The notes: generated by a model from the letters alone, not told the origin. A stretch of 13,776 nucleotides of DNA from an uncultured Eubacteriales bacterium (GCA_900546315.1 URCP01000080.1:1-13776), one strand, 5' to 3'; numbered from the stretch's first letter, positions 5,409-13,776 are shown. Numbers and translations: made by a program.

Positions 5409-6815
5409 CTATAACCTTTTCAGCACCTTCAGAATCCCCGCGATTATCGGTGAGGCGTTCAGCGCGAAGATTATCATTATCCCGAGTACCTGCGTCAGTA
5501 TCCAGCCGGGGGCGTCCGACATCATTGTCACCGCCTGTACACTCAGGATGATCGTGTTGACGGCGAGCTTGCGTGTGTGGAGCGGGAACCTGATCAGGTG
5601 TCTTGTGTCCTTCGCGCGTATGATGAACACTACAAAATACGAGAAAAACGTCGCGATGGCGGCACCGATCGCCCCGAGCTCTGTCGGTATCAGGATCAGG
5701 TTCAGTATGACGTTGATTCCCGCGCCGATCATCGAGGTCACGAGCGACTGAACGCTCTTCTTATCAACGAGATACACGCTGCCCATGAAGGTCACAAGCC
5801 CCGAATAAACCGTCGCGATGATCAGTATCGGCATATACATCCACGCCGTGTAATAATCCTCCGCGAAGAGTATCCGCGAGAAGATCTTCGAGAACGCGAT
5901 AAGCCCCGCGCCCGAAATGAACAGCAGTCCCTGATAGCTGTCAAAAACCTTGCCGAAGAAGGCGGCGTGCGCCCTTTTCGTGCTCTCGTCCCTCTCGGAT
6001 ATCGCCGAGAACTGCCACGCCTCGATGAATATTCCGGACAGCAGTATCAGCATCGTCGGTATCCTGAACGCCGCGCTGTAAAGCCCGTTCACGTCGTCGC
6101 CTATCATGCCCTTTATCATGTACCGGTCGGACACGTTCGTCACCCACCAGAACACCGTCGTCGGCATCAGAGGCACGCAGTACCGGAGCATCCTTTTCGT
6201 CAGCACCCGATCAAAAAACCTCGGCCGTATCGCATAGTCAAGCCGTACTACAGCTGTCATGAACAGCGCCATGGCAGCGTCCGCAATGACGATACTGAGC
6301 ACATAACCGGTGACGCCGAACCTGAACACGACGAGAAACAGAATATTCAGCGTGACAGTTATAGCGGTAGCGAGTATCCCCTGCACCGCGAAAAGCGTCG
6401 TCATCCCCCGCGCCCGCACATACTGAGCGAAGAGCGAGTGAATATTCGCGACGAAGGTATAGAGAATGATGAGCCACATATACCCGTCGAAATACGCGAT
6501 GGAACCCAGCAGAGGATAGACCGCGAGAATCACCGCCGCGCAGGCGATATTGACGAAGAAACCGGTCGTCAGCACTTTTCGTCTGTCGACCGTCTTGTCG
6601 AGCGTGTACCTGAACACCGCGTCGCTGATTCCGAGCGACATTATCGGCATAAGAAAGTTCGCGCTCTGCGTGATGATGTCGGATATACCGTATTCCGCTT
6701 TTGTCAGGCACCGCGTGTAGAGCGGCAATAAAAGGAAAACGAGCAGCTTCGAGCCAATCGTCCCGAGCGCCAGTATCGCGGTATTCGACAGCAGACGCCT
6801 GTATTTTTTATCCAT
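5409..6815 (-). CDS. polysaccharide flippase, Wzx/MATE-like
   Basis: A 468-aa integral membrane protein of the MVF/MOP superfamily (oligosaccharide flippase, polysaccharide biosynthesis protein), which moves lipid-linked glycans across the membrane. It has about 12-14 hydrophobic helices over its whole length. The N-terminus is typical, with AILALGTIGSKLLVFLLLPL then YTRCLTKAEYGISD (the family's conserved loop after helix 1). The start ATG has only a weak GGA upstream. It lies 25 nt after the cardiolipin synthase stop, so it is probably the second gene of that operon and may rely on translational coupling. No glycosyltransferases are near, so the exported glycan is unknown. A lipid II-type or other flippase role cannot be excluded. 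Confidence 0.85.
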   Translation of the reverse strand: MDKKYRRLLSNTAILALGTIGSKLLVFLLLPLYTRCLTKAEYGISDIITQSANFLMPIMSLGISDAVFRYTLDKTVDRRKVLTTGFFVNIACAAVILAVYPLLGSIAYFDGYMWLIILYTFVANIHSLFAQYVRARGMTTLFAVQGILATAITVTLNILFLVVFRFGVTGYVLSIVIADAAMALFMTAVVRLDYAIRPRFFDRVLTKRMLRYCVPLMPTTVFWWVTNVSDRYMIKGMIGDDVNGLYSAAFRIPTMLILLSGIFIEAWQFSAISERDESTKRAHAAFFGKVFDSYQGLLFISGAGLIAFSKIFSRILFAEDYYTAWMYMPILIIATVYSGLVTFMGSVYLVDKKSVQSLVTSMIGAGINVILNLILIPTELGAIGAAIATFFSYFVVFIIRAKDTRHLIRFPLHTRKLAVNTIILSVQAVTMMSDAPGWILTQVLGIMIIFALNASPIIAGILKVLKRL

Positions 6816-6840
6816 AGTTTTTGTCCGTTATTTCAGTATT

Positions 6841-8409
6841 TCAGAACAGCGGCGCGAGGACCCGCAGGACGCTCATTAAAAGCCCGCTCCTCTTCCGCAT
6901 CTTCAGGTATTTCTCTTTCGTTATCTCCTCGGAACGCGACATGGTGTCCATGAAATCCCGCTTCACGTCCGCGACCGCCGGGCAGTCGTAGATGAGCGCC
7001 GCGTCCTCGAAATGCAGATAGAGACTCCTGTAATCGAGATTTATCGACCCGACGACCGCGATCGAGTCGTCCGACACGCAGATCTTCCCGTGGATGAATC
7101 CCGGCGTGTACTCATATATTTTCACCCCGCTGTCGATAAGCTCGCCGTAGAACGACCTTGTCACCTCGAAGACGTACCATTTATCCGGTATGTGCGGAGT
7201 GATGATTCTCACGTCGATTCCGCTCTTAGCCGCGAAGCAGAGCGCCGTCACAAGCTCGTTGTCGGGTATCAGGTACGGGGTGGTCAGCCAGATATAATCC
7301 TTCGCCTTGTTGATGAGGTTGAAATACACAAGCTCACCGACGCACTCGCCGTCAAGCGGAGTGTCCGCGTAAGGCTGGACATAACCCTCCGCCCCCGCCG
7401 GGTACGCGAAATCGTTCGGCAGAGGTCTGTATATGAACCGTCCGGGATCCGGATCCGCGGGCTTATACATATACCACGACTCGAGGAAAGTCATGGTCAT
7501 GCTCATCACCGCGTCCCCGCGCAGCAGTATCGCGGAGTCCTTCCAGTGTCCGAAGCGGTCGTAGGCGTTTATATACTCGTCGGCGAGGTTGACGCCGCCG
7601 GTGAGACCGGTCAGACCGTCGATGACTATGATCTTTCTGTGGTCGCGGTTATTCTGTATGACCGTCGCGATCGGCATGAACGGGTTGAACACGCAGGTCT
7701 TTATCCCGAGCGCCTCGAGCGTTTTGTCGTAGTTCTTCGGCAGCGTCCCCATGCAGCCGACGCCGTCCCACATGACGCGCACGTCGACCCCTTCCCTCGC
7801 CTTCTTGATCAGCACCTTGAAGATCGAGTCCCACATGAGCCCCTCCTGAATGATGAAAGACTCAATGAAGATGAATTTTCTCGCCCGCTCAAACTCCGGC
7901 AGCAGCCACTCGAACATATCCTCGCCGCTCGGGAAATAGACAGCTGTAGTATTTGCGTAGACCGGATAGTCCGCCTTATTCGCGAGATAAGTCGCGTGGT
8001 TAGCCTTAGTCCGGCTCTCTGCGCGCATCGCGTCAAGTATCGCCGGGTTCTGCTTCATATACGGTCGTATGATTTTCTTCGCCGATGCCGCCTTTTTTCT
8101 GAATCTTATAGTCGACGATTGCAGCGCCGCCACGAAATACATCAGCCCGCCGAACAGCGGCATTCCGAGTATCAGCAGCGCCCACGCGAGCTTATATGCC
8201 GGGTTTCTTCTCGTGTTTATTATGACGACGACGACAATGACGCTGAGCACATTGAAAACCGCGCTGACCGCGTTCCACCTGTTCCCGAGCGCCGCGATGC
8301 CCGCCATGAACACAACGACCTGCAAAACCGCGAAGAAAGCGGCAGTTATAAGCCGCCCGGTAAAACTCTTCAGGTACCTCTTCTTCAGACCGCTCCCCCC
8401 TTGCTTCAT
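6841..8409 (-). CDS. cls: cardiolipin synthase, phospholipase D family
   Basis: A 522-aa membrane enzyme that joins two phosphatidylglycerols into cardiolipin and glycerol. Two to three N-terminal membrane segments (about 18-40, 48-65, 74-95) precede two PLD domains. Both HKD motifs are intact: H257-K259-D264 (HRKIIVID) with GGVN after it, and H440-K442-D447 (HGKICVSD) with GSINLDYRS after it. The length is normal for bacterial Cls. The start is uncertain. The ATG at 8409 is only 2 nt after a strong -10 box, so the expected transcript would begin inside or past it. GGGGGGAG (8400-8393) before the in-frame CTG at 8388 could mark a later start that removes seven residues. It leads the operon with the downstream flippase gene. 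Confidence 0.92.
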   Translation of the reverse strand: MKQGGSGLKKRYLKSFTGRLITAAFFAVLQVVVFMAGIAALGNRWNAVSAVFNVLSVIVVVVIINTRRNPAYKLAWALLILGMPLFGGLMYFVAALQSSTIRFRKKAASAKKIIRPYMKQNPAILDAMRAESRTKANHATYLANKADYPVYANTTAVYFPSGEDMFEWLLPEFERARKFIFIESFIIQEGLMWDSIFKVLIKKAREGVDVRVMWDGVGCMGTLPKNYDKTLEALGIKTCVFNPFMPIATVIQNNRDHRKIIVIDGLTGLTGGVNLADEYINAYDRFGHWKDSAILLRGDAVMSMTMTFLESWYMYKPADPDPGRFIYRPLPNDFAYPAGAEGYVQPYADTPLDGECVGELVYFNLINKAKDYIWLTTPYLIPDNELVTALCFAAKSGIDVRIITPHIPDKWYVFEVTRSFYGELIDSGVKIYEYTPGFIHGKICVSDDSIAVVGSINLDYRSLYLHFEDAALIYDCPAVADVKRDFMDTMSRSEEITKEKYLKMRKRSGLLMSVLRVLAPLF

Positions 8410-8411
8410 AT

Positions 8412-8440
8412 ATTATACCACATATGAGAGTAAATTTCAA
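8412..8440 (-). promoter_or_regulatory. sigma-A promoter of cls, abutting the start codon
   Basis: On the minus strand: TTGAAA (8440-8435), 17 bp, TATAAT (8417-8412), with an extended TG two bases before the -10. Predicted transcription start is about 8405, downstream of the first in-frame ATG (8409). The promoter faces away from the one at 8484. Confidence 0.7.
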
Positions 8441-8483
8441 CCATCAGAATAACAAAATATTTTTTCTTTTTTCAGAAAACCGG

Positions 8484-8512
8484 TTGACTTTTGGGAATTT
8501 TTGTGTCATAAT
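8484..8512 (+). promoter_or_regulatory. sigma-A promoter of the thuA-lacZ pair
   Basis: TTGACT (8484-8489), a 17-bp spacer, CATAAT (8507-8512). Start point near 8519, giving a leader of about 100 nt. No clear CRE or other operator was recognised around it. Confidence 0.7.
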
Positions 8513-8518
8513 ATATGT

Positions 8519-8620
8519 GGTCAGAAAAATGACCGCGGCAAGACGCGGTAATCCCGCGCGCGCTGAACGCACGACGCCGCAATATGAACGAACATATTAT
8601 GATCAAAGAGGTAAAAAATC
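8519..8620 (+). other. structured 5' leader of the ThuA gene
   Basis: The leader of about 100 nt contains CCGCG-GCAAGA-CGCGG (8533-8548) and AATATG-AACGAA-CATATT (8581-8598). The second hairpin ends 7 nt before the AAAGAGGT ribosome site (8605-8612). No T-run or anti-terminator is visible and no riboswitch class is recognised. Any regulatory role is speculative. Confidence 0.35.
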
Positions 8621-9388
8621 ATGGCTGAAAAGATCAAAGTAACAGTATGGAACGAAGGACGCCACGAAAAGTCCGACGCCGACGCCAAAGCGATGTACCC
8701 GAACGGCATCCACGGCGCCAACAAGGAATTTCTCGACAAGAACGAGGATATGGAAGTCCGCGCCGTAACGCTCGACGACCCGGATCAGGGTCTGCCGGAC
8801 TCCCTCCTGAACGACACCGACGTCCTCCTCTGGTGGGGTCATATGTGCCACCACGAAGTAAAGGACGAACTCGCCGAGAAAGTAAGAAACCGCGTCTGGA
8901 ACGAAGGCATGGGCTTCATAGGTCTCCACTCCGCCCACATGTCCAAGCCCTTCAGAAACATAGTCGGCACCTCCGGTCAGCTCTCCTGGGGCGACGATCA
9001 GCGCGAAATCGTCTGGAACATCATGCCCCAGCACCCGATAGCTCAGGGTATCCCGGAGTACTTCGACCTCGGTATAGAGGAAATGTACGGCGAACCCTTC
9101 CGCATCCCTCAGCCCGATGAGCTTGTCTTCACAAGCTGGTTTGAGCACGGCAACATCTTCCGCAGCGGCTGCACCTTCTTCCGCGGCGTCGGCAAAGTAT
9201 TCTACTTCCAGCCCGGCCACGAAACCTACGGCGCTTTCCACAACCCCTACGTCCAGAAGATAATCACCAACGCCGTCCGCTGGGCAAAGACCGATCTCGT
9301 AATCCCCACCCCGACGAACTGCCCGCACAGATTCAACCCTGTCGACGAACTCGCAAAGGGTGGCAACGGTAATCCCATAAACAGATAA
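8621..9388 (+). CDS. ThuA domain-containing protein
   Basis: A 255-aa soluble protein of the ThuA family (trehalose utilization; a class I glutamine amidotransferase-like fold). Recognisable elements are KVTVWNEGRHE at the N-terminus, LLWWGHMCH (69-77), GLHSAHMSKPF (101-111) and FYFQPGHETY (194-203). ThuA proteins occur in sugar and disaccharide breakdown clusters; the exact reaction of most is not known, with keto-sugar or glycoside processing proposed. The start is supported by AAAGAGGT 8 nt upstream. The beta-galactosidase gene follows after 102 bp with only a hairpin repeat between them, so the two are probably co-transcribed and act in the same glycoside pathway. The length is normal for single-domain ThuA. 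Confidence 0.88.
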   Translation: MAEKIKVTVWNEGRHEKSDADAKAMYPNGIHGANKEFLDKNEDMEVRAVTLDDPDQGLPDSLLNDTDVLLWWGHMCHHEVKDELAEKVRNRVWNEGMGFIGLHSAHMSKPFRNIVGTSGQLSWGDDQREIVWNIMPQHPIAQGIPEYFDLGIEEMYGEPFRIPQPDELVFTSWFEHGNIFRSGCTFFRGVGKVFYFQPGHETYGAFHNPYVQKIITNAVRWAKTDLVIPTPTNCPHRFNPVDELAKGGNGNPINR

Positions 9389-9400
9389 ACACCTTAGTTT

Positions 9401-9461
9401 CGCAGGGGAAGAACTTTTTCGGAGAAAAAGTTCCTCCCCTGCACCCCTCTTCAAAAAGCTT
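9401..9461. repeat. hairpin repeat, copy 1
   Basis: Left arm 9402-9420 (GCAGGGGAAGAACTTTTTC) and right arm 9424-9442 pair over 19 positions with one A-C mismatch, around the loop GGA. A conserved tail (CACCCC, then TTCAAAAAGCTT) runs to 9461. The same element, in the same orientation, recurs at 12562-12619. It has no T-run after the stem, so it is not a classical terminator. From memory, this sequence is dispersed between genes in some gut Clostridia. It may act as an mRNA 3'-end stabiliser or partial terminator. Confidence 0.75.
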
Positions 9462-9490
9462 TATAACACTTACGAAAGGACACGCACACC

Positions 9491-12400
9491 ATGATCAAAC
9501 TGCAAGGATTCCACGAGTCCCCCGCAACGCTTCACGTGAACTGCGAAGAGCCCCGCTCCTACTTCGTCCCCGCCGAGACAAAAGAAAAAGCGATGGACGA
9601 CAACCGCGCCGCGAGCGCATACTTCAAATCCCTCTGCGGCGACTGGGATTTCAAGTTCTTCAGCTCTGTAGCCGACGTGCCGGACTTCACCGCCCCGGAT
9701 TTCACGATGGACGACGCCGACAAGCTCACCGTTCCCATGAACTGGCAGAACACCCTGAAATACGACAAGCCACAGTACACCAACGTAAACTATCCCTTCC
9801 CGACAGACCCGCCCCACGTCCCGAACGAAAACCCCTGCGGTCTCTACAGCCGCGACTTCACGGTTCCGGCAAACGTTCTCGACACGAAGAAAATCTATAT
9901 CAATTTTGAGGGCGTCGACTCCTGCTTCTACCTCTACATAAACGGAACCTTCGCGGCGTACAGCCAGGTCTCGCACATGACGAGCGAAATCGACATAACG
10001 AAGTACCTCCGCGCCGGCAGAAACAACATAAAGGTTCTCGTCCTCAAGTGGTGCGACGGCTCCTACCTCGAGGATCAGGATATGTGGCGCTCCTCCGGAA
10101 TCTTCCGCGAGGTCTACCTGCTTTACCGCGACCCGGTGCACATAGTAGATATCTTCGCGAAGCCTTCGCTGAACATTGACTTTACAAAAGGCAAGCTTAA
10201 CGTCGAGATAACGACAACAGATAAGACCGACATCGCGTACTCCCTCGAGTGCTCCTGCGGCAAGGTCGTCGCGGAGGGCGTCGTCTCAGACGGGAATATT
10301 CACGCGGACATCGACTCCCCGCTTCTCTGGAGCGACGAGGAGCCGAACCTCTATAACCTCATCCTCACCTGCGGCAGTGAGATCATCTGTATTCCTGTAG
10401 GCTTCCGCCGGATCGAGGTCATCGACAAGGTCGTCTACATAAACGGCAAAAAGGTCAAGGCGAAGGGCGTCAACCGCCACGACAGCCACCCGCTGCTCGG
10501 TCACGCGACCCCGCTCGACCACATGAAGCGCGACCTGATGATCATGAAGGCTCACAACGTCAACATGATAAGAACCTCGCACTACCCGAACGACCCGCGC
10601 CTTACCCTTCTCTGTGACAGATACGGAATTTACGTCTGCGACGAGTCGGACATCGAGACGCACGGAATGGGCGTCGGCTACGGATGGGACTGGGACAGGA
10701 TAGAGAACGCCCCGTGGTCGCAGCTCTCCGACAGCCCCGAGTGGACAGAGGCATACGTCGACCGCGCGAGAAGAATGCTTGAGCGCGACAAGAACCACGC
10801 GTCGGTGATCTTCTGGTCGCTCGGAAACGAGTCCGGCTTCGGACGCAACCACAAAGCGATGAGCGCGTACATAAAGAGCCGCGACCTCTCAAGGCTCGTA
10901 CACTACGAAGGCGCGCACAAGGACTACCAGAAGGGCGTACAGGACACCGAGACGGTCGACATCGAGAGCCATATGTACCCGAATCCCGAGTGGTGCAAGA
11001 ACTACTGTGAGGACGAGAAGTTCACCCAGCCGCTCTTCCTCTGCGAGTACTGCCACGCGATGGGCAACGGCCCCGGCGATCTCAGGGAATACTGGGAGCA
11101 GATATATTCGCACGACAGCTTCTTCGGCGGCTGTGTGTGGGAGTTCATCGACCACTCGACGGCGATAACCGACGACAATCTGAACTATCGGTACACCTAC
11201 GGCGGAGATTTCGGCGATTACCCGAACGACGGCAACTTCTGCGTCGACGGTCTCGTCTACCCCGACAGACGCCCGCACACAGGTCTTCTCGAGCTCAAGC
11301 AGGCAATCAAGCCGATGAGCGCCCGCCTTGTCTCCAACGGCAAGATAGCGGTGAAGAACCTCCGCTACTTCAAGTCGCTCGACGACGTGAACCTCGTCTG
11401 GTCGCTCGAAAAGAACGGCAAGGAAGTCTATGGCGGCACGATCCGCGCTCTCGGCGTCGCTCCGCAGGAAGAGAAGGAATTCGACCTTGACTACAAGGTT
11501 GACGGCGAGGGCTGGTACTACCTGAACCTCTCGTTCCGTCAGAACCGCAGAACAGAGTGGGCTGACGTCGGCTATGAGATCGGTTTCGTACAGATACCGG
11601 TTGAATCGAAGAAGCCGGAGATAACCTGCACCTGCGAATCGATCCCGGCGGGCGTGACAATCACCGCCGCTGAATGCGACAGGTACATAGAGATAACCGC
11701 CGACGAGACAGTCTACACCTTCGACAAGGCATACGGCGAGATAAAGTCCATCCGTGACAACGGCAGAGAGCTCCTCACAAAGCCCGCGAAGCTCACCGTG
11801 TGGCGTGCCCCGATGGACAACGACCGCAACATAAAGAACCAGTGGATGAGCATGGGCTTCGACAAAGCGACCGTACACTGCTATTCGACGCGCCTCGCCT
11901 CCGCCGACGAAAAGACCGCTGTGGTCGAGTCCGAGATCTCCCTCGCCGCGGCTCCGTCAAGACCGATCCTCCGCGCGACTGTGAAGTATGTGGTCTTCGC
12001 GACCGGAGAGCTGAGAATCACCTATGACGTAAAGGTCAACGAAAAAGCCCCGTTCCTCCCGCGCTTCGGCCTCGAGCTGACAATGCCCGAAATGACCGAA
12101 AACGTCAGATACTACGGATACGGTCCGGTCGAGTCCTATCAGGACAAGAACCTCGCCGCGCGTATGGGCGAATTCACGACAACCGTCAAAGACAACTTCG
12201 AGCACTACGTCCGCCCGCAGGAAAACAGCGCCCACTACGGAACAAAATGGACAATCGTCTCCTCCGTCGCGGGTCAGGGACTCCTCGTCACCAGCGGAAC
12301 CGACGACTTCTCCTTCAACGCGATGCACTTCTCCCCGGAGCAGCTCACAAACACCGCTCACGACTTTGAGCTCATCCCGATGAAAGAAACCGTCCTGAGC

Positions 12401-12556
12401 ATCGACTACGCCCAGAGCGGCTCAGGCTCAAACTCCTGCGGCCCCTCCCTCGACCCGGTATACCAGCTGAACGAAAAGGAATTCTCCTGGACAGTCAGAA
12501 TCAAACCGGTATTCGCGAACAATGTCGATCCTTATGAGGAAATGACAAAGAGATAA
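9491..12556 (+). CDS. lacZ: beta-galactosidase, glycoside hydrolase family 2
   Basis: A 1021-aa cytoplasmic LacZ-type enzyme that hydrolyses beta-galactosides such as lactose, about the length of E. coli LacZ (1023 aa). Domain order: sugar-binding jelly roll (about 40-215, with PMNWQ, GLYSRDF, GVDSCFYLYING and QDMWRSSGIFREVYL), immunoglobulin-like domain, TIM barrel (about 315-610), then the beta-galactosidase small-chain domain. GVNRHDSHP (326-334) and RTSHYPNDP (361-369) are family signatures. E447 in SLGNES is the acid/base, and E519 in LCEYCHAMGN is the nucleophile. There is no signal peptide. GAAAGGA lies 10 nt before the ATG. No lactose permease or regulator is adjacent, so the true substrate may be another galactoside imported elsewhere. 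Confidence 0.95.
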   Translation: MIKLQGFHESPATLHVNCEEPRSYFVPAETKEKAMDDNRAASAYFKSLCGDWDFKFFSSVADVPDFTAPDFTMDDADKLTVPMNWQNTLKYDKPQYTNVNYPFPTDPPHVPNENPCGLYSRDFTVPANVLDTKKIYINFEGVDSCFYLYINGTFAAYSQVSHMTSEIDITKYLRAGRNNIKVLVLKWCDGSYLEDQDMWRSSGIFREVYLLYRDPVHIVDIFAKPSLNIDFTKGKLNVEITTTDKTDIAYSLECSCGKVVAEGVVSDGNIHADIDSPLLWSDEEPNLYNLILTCGSEIICIPVGFRRIEVIDKVVYINGKKVKAKGVNRHDSHPLLGHATPLDHMKRDLMIMKAHNVNMIRTSHYPNDPRLTLLCDRYGIYVCDESDIETHGMGVGYGWDWDRIENAPWSQLSDSPEWTEAYVDRARRMLERDKNHASVIFWSLGNESGFGRNHKAMSAYIKSRDLSRLVHYEGAHKDYQKGVQDTETVDIESHMYPNPEWCKNYCEDEKFTQPLFLCEYCHAMGNGPGDLREYWEQIYSHDSFFGGCVWEFIDHSTAITDDNLNYRYTYGGDFGDYPNDGNFCVDGLVYPDRRPHTGLLELKQAIKPMSARLVSNGKIAVKNLRYFKSLDDVNLVWSLEKNGKEVYGGTIRALGVAPQEEKEFDLDYKVDGEGWYYLNLSFRQNRRTEWADVGYEIGFVQIPVESKKPEITCTCESIPAGVTITAAECDRYIEITADETVYTFDKAYGEIKSIRDNGRELLTKPAKLTVWRAPMDNDRNIKNQWMSMGFDKATVHCYSTRLASADEKTAVVESEISLAAAPSRPILRATVKYVVFATGELRITYDVKVNEKAPFLPRFGLELTMPEMTENVRYYGYGPVESYQDKNLAARMGEFTTTVKDNFEHYVRPQENSAHYGTKWTIVSSVAGQGLLVTSGTDDFSFNAMHFSPEQLTNTAHDFELIPMKETVLSIDYAQSGSGSNSCGPSLDPVYQLNEKEFSWTVRIKPVFANNVDPYEEMTKR

Positions 12557-12561
12557 TATTC

Positions 12562-12619
12562 CGCAAGGGAAAACTTTTTCGGAGAAAAAGTTTTCCCCTG
12601 CACCCCTTTCAAAAAGCTT
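12562..12619. repeat. hairpin repeat, copy 2
   Basis: Left arm 12563-12580 and right arm 12584-12601 pair over 18 positions with one A-C mismatch and loop GGA. The tail CACCCCTTTCAAAAAGCTT matches copy 1. Relative to copy 1, the pair at the base of the inner stem changes from G-C to A-T, a compensated change. It starts 6 nt after the lacZ stop, mirroring copy 1 just after the ThuA gene. Confidence 0.75.
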
Positions 12620-12714
12620 CAAAAAAACACACTTTTTATGGAACTTTCCGCGAAACAGAGCGTCTTATCACCAAACGGCAGAATGTCCGTTATTGTTCGT
12701 AAAGGAGCATCATC

Positions 12715-13656
12715 ATGAAAAAGAAGATCACAGCTGGCATCCTCTCCGCGATAATGATCGCGGGCGCACTCTCAACCGGCATGGCAGTCCACGCCGCCGA
12801 ACCGCGCTCAAACTTCATCTCAGGCTCGCTGATCGCCGCCGCGAGAAAGGAACTCGAAGCCAAAAAAGCCGCGTACAAGGCCATGTGCGACACCATCGAC
12901 AAAACCATCGACAAAATAACGCAGGTCAAAAACGAAACCGGCAAAAAGCCCCAAACCATCGGCGAATACATCACCCTCTGCAAAGAAGACTTCGACGTCA
13001 TAACCGCCTACGGTAAGGACGCCCTCCCCTATCTCGCGAAAATGAAGGACGATTCAAAAAAAGCCCTCCGCACGTGGATGATAATGGTTGCACAATACCA
13101 GATCGACCCGTCGATATACGACCCGACCGTAGTCTCCCCGGACGGACAATACACATTCGTCGCGCACTCGAACCTCACCGAATACGCCGGAACCTTGTGG
13201 AACGGTGACATAAAGCTCATCTACCCGTCTATAAGCGTCTATGAAAACGGAACCGGAAAGGAACTCAAAACCTTCACCGGCATGAGCTGGGAAAAAGTCA
13301 ACGTGCTCTGGTCGCCGGACAGCCGCTTTGTCGCGATGAACTGCGGATATGTTGGCTCGCCCTTCAGCTACCCGATCATGTTCGACATCGGCGGCATTGG
13401 AAGACATACGCTTTACCTGCCGTTCAAAGAAGTGTTCGAATACATCGCGGAGGACAGCGGAAAAGACCTGTCCCGCTACGTACGCATAATGAAAATCAAA
13501 GATTACGCCGATTACGAGGAAGACGGAACCGTGCGCATAGACTTCGCACTGTCCAGTATAAATTCCGGCGAACGGAAGGATTACCTGACCGGTTACTACT
13601 ACTATGACCCGGCGCAGAGAACGTCGAGCGAACCGGTTTATGAGTTTGTGGATTAA
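12715..13656 (+). CDS. secreted protein with beta-propeller-like repeats
   Basis: A 313-aa protein of unknown function. Residues 1-27 are a signal peptide (MKKK, hydrophobic core, then VHA before A28), so it should be exported. Residues 35-130 are charged and helical, with YGKDALPYL (99-107). From 139 on, two segments of the form SPDGQYTFVA (141-150) and WSPDSRFVAM (199-208) resemble TolB/WD40 propeller strands, but only about two blades are present, too few for a full ring. No catalytic motif, anchor or sortase signal is seen. The start is set by AAAGGAG 7 nt upstream. No promoter is evident in the 158-bp gap after lacZ, so it may be read from the upstream transcript. It could be a cell-surface sensor or binding protein. 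Confidence 0.75.
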   Translation: MKKKITAGILSAIMIAGALSTGMAVHAAEPRSNFISGSLIAAARKELEAKKAAYKAMCDTIDKTIDKITQVKNETGKKPQTIGEYITLCKEDFDVITAYGKDALPYLAKMKDDSKKALRTWMIMVAQYQIDPSIYDPTVVSPDGQYTFVAHSNLTEYAGTLWNGDIKLIYPSISVYENGTGKELKTFTGMSWEKVNVLWSPDSRFVAMNCGYVGSPFSYPIMFDIGGIGRHTLYLPFKEVFEYIAEDSGKDLSRYVRIMKIKDYADYEEDGTVRIDFALSSINSGERKDYLTGYYYYDPAQRTSSEPVYEFVD

Positions 13657-13670
13657 GGCAGCGTGAATAC

Positions 13671-13699
13671 AAAAACGGTACACTCAGTGTACCGTTTTT
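13671..13699. terminator. perfect bidirectional terminator
   Basis: AAAAACGGTACAC (13671-13683) and GTGTACCGTTTTT (13687-13699) form a perfect 13-bp stem with the loop TCA. A-run and T-run flanks allow termination in both directions, ending the 12715 gene and possibly a convergent gene off the right edge. Confidence 0.9.
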
Positions 13700-13776
13700 G
13701 AGTTCCGAAAAATAAACCGTGTAAACGCATAACACATACAGCAGCGTCAAGACTTGGTAAGCAGCCCAATAAGGCA
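13700..13776. other. intergenic, nothing recognised
   Basis: I see no gene, tRNA, promoter or repeat in these 77 bases up to the window edge. Confidence 0.5.

Noticed and set aside
5577..6731. Long plus-strand frame opposite the flippase gene
   Set aside because: It encodes a highly charged, Arg-rich low-complexity product typical of a shadow frame opposite a membrane protein.
7012..8427. Long plus-strand frame opposite cls
   Set aside because: The minus strand encodes intact HKD motifs of cardiolipin synthase; the plus frame has no recognisable motif or ribosome site.
10889..11878. 329-codon minus-strand frame inside lacZ
   Set aside because: It lies fully opposite conserved beta-galactosidase sequence and is a by-product of GC-rich codon use.
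13700..13776. Possible tRNA or gene end at the right edge
   Set aside because: No cloverleaf, CCA end or conserved frame could be built from these bases.

Overview
The window looks like a piece of a Bacillota genome of the class Clostridia, probably a moderately GC-rich gut anaerobe of the Oscillospiraceae/Christensenellales type. The reasons are AGGAGG-type ribosome binding sites with A-rich spacers, consensus sigma-A promoters with 17-bp spacing, a lipoprotein solute-binding protein with a long Ser/Thr linker, and a Cys-rich conserved protein that I know from memory only from Clostridia. No species can be assigned from the sequence alone, and there are no rRNA, tRNA, IS or phage genes.

Layout. 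Bases 1-217 are intergenic, with hairpins and two CRP-like palindromes. A Cys-rich protein of unknown function is on the minus strand (218-1108). Divergent from it are an FAD-dependent oxidoreductase (1298-2638) and an ABC-type solute-binding lipoprotein (2747-4240). Then comes an unusual block. A strong promoter (4296-4324) drives a roughly 200-nt non-coding RNA made of three tandem ~51-nt structured units and ending in a Rho-independent terminator (4503-4530). A second, fully consensus promoter (4550-4578) follows at once and drives a two-gene unit: a 62-aa antitoxin-like protein overlapping a GNAT-fold acetyltransferase by four bases (4597-5372). The acetyltransferase gene is visibly AT-richer than its neighbours. 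A bidirectional terminator closes the block.

On the minus strand, cardiolipin synthase (6841-8409) and a Wzx/MATE-like polysaccharide flippase (5409-6815) form a probable envelope operon. Divergent from it are a ThuA-domain protein (8621-9388) and a GH2 beta-galactosidase (9491-12556), a probable sugar-use pair. Each is followed by a copy of the same long hairpin repeat. Last is a secreted protein with beta-propeller-like repeats (12715-13656), then a perfect bidirectional terminator.

How it fits together: the solute-binding protein, FAD oxidoreductase, ThuA protein and beta-galactosidase fit uptake and breakdown of sugars or glycosides, though no permease is present. The flippase and cardiolipin synthase serve the cell envelope. 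The most unusual part is 4296-5372. Its tandem-repeat RNA shows paired-base covariation between units and sits directly upstream of a toxin-antitoxin-like gene pair. I cannot match the RNA to any class I know.
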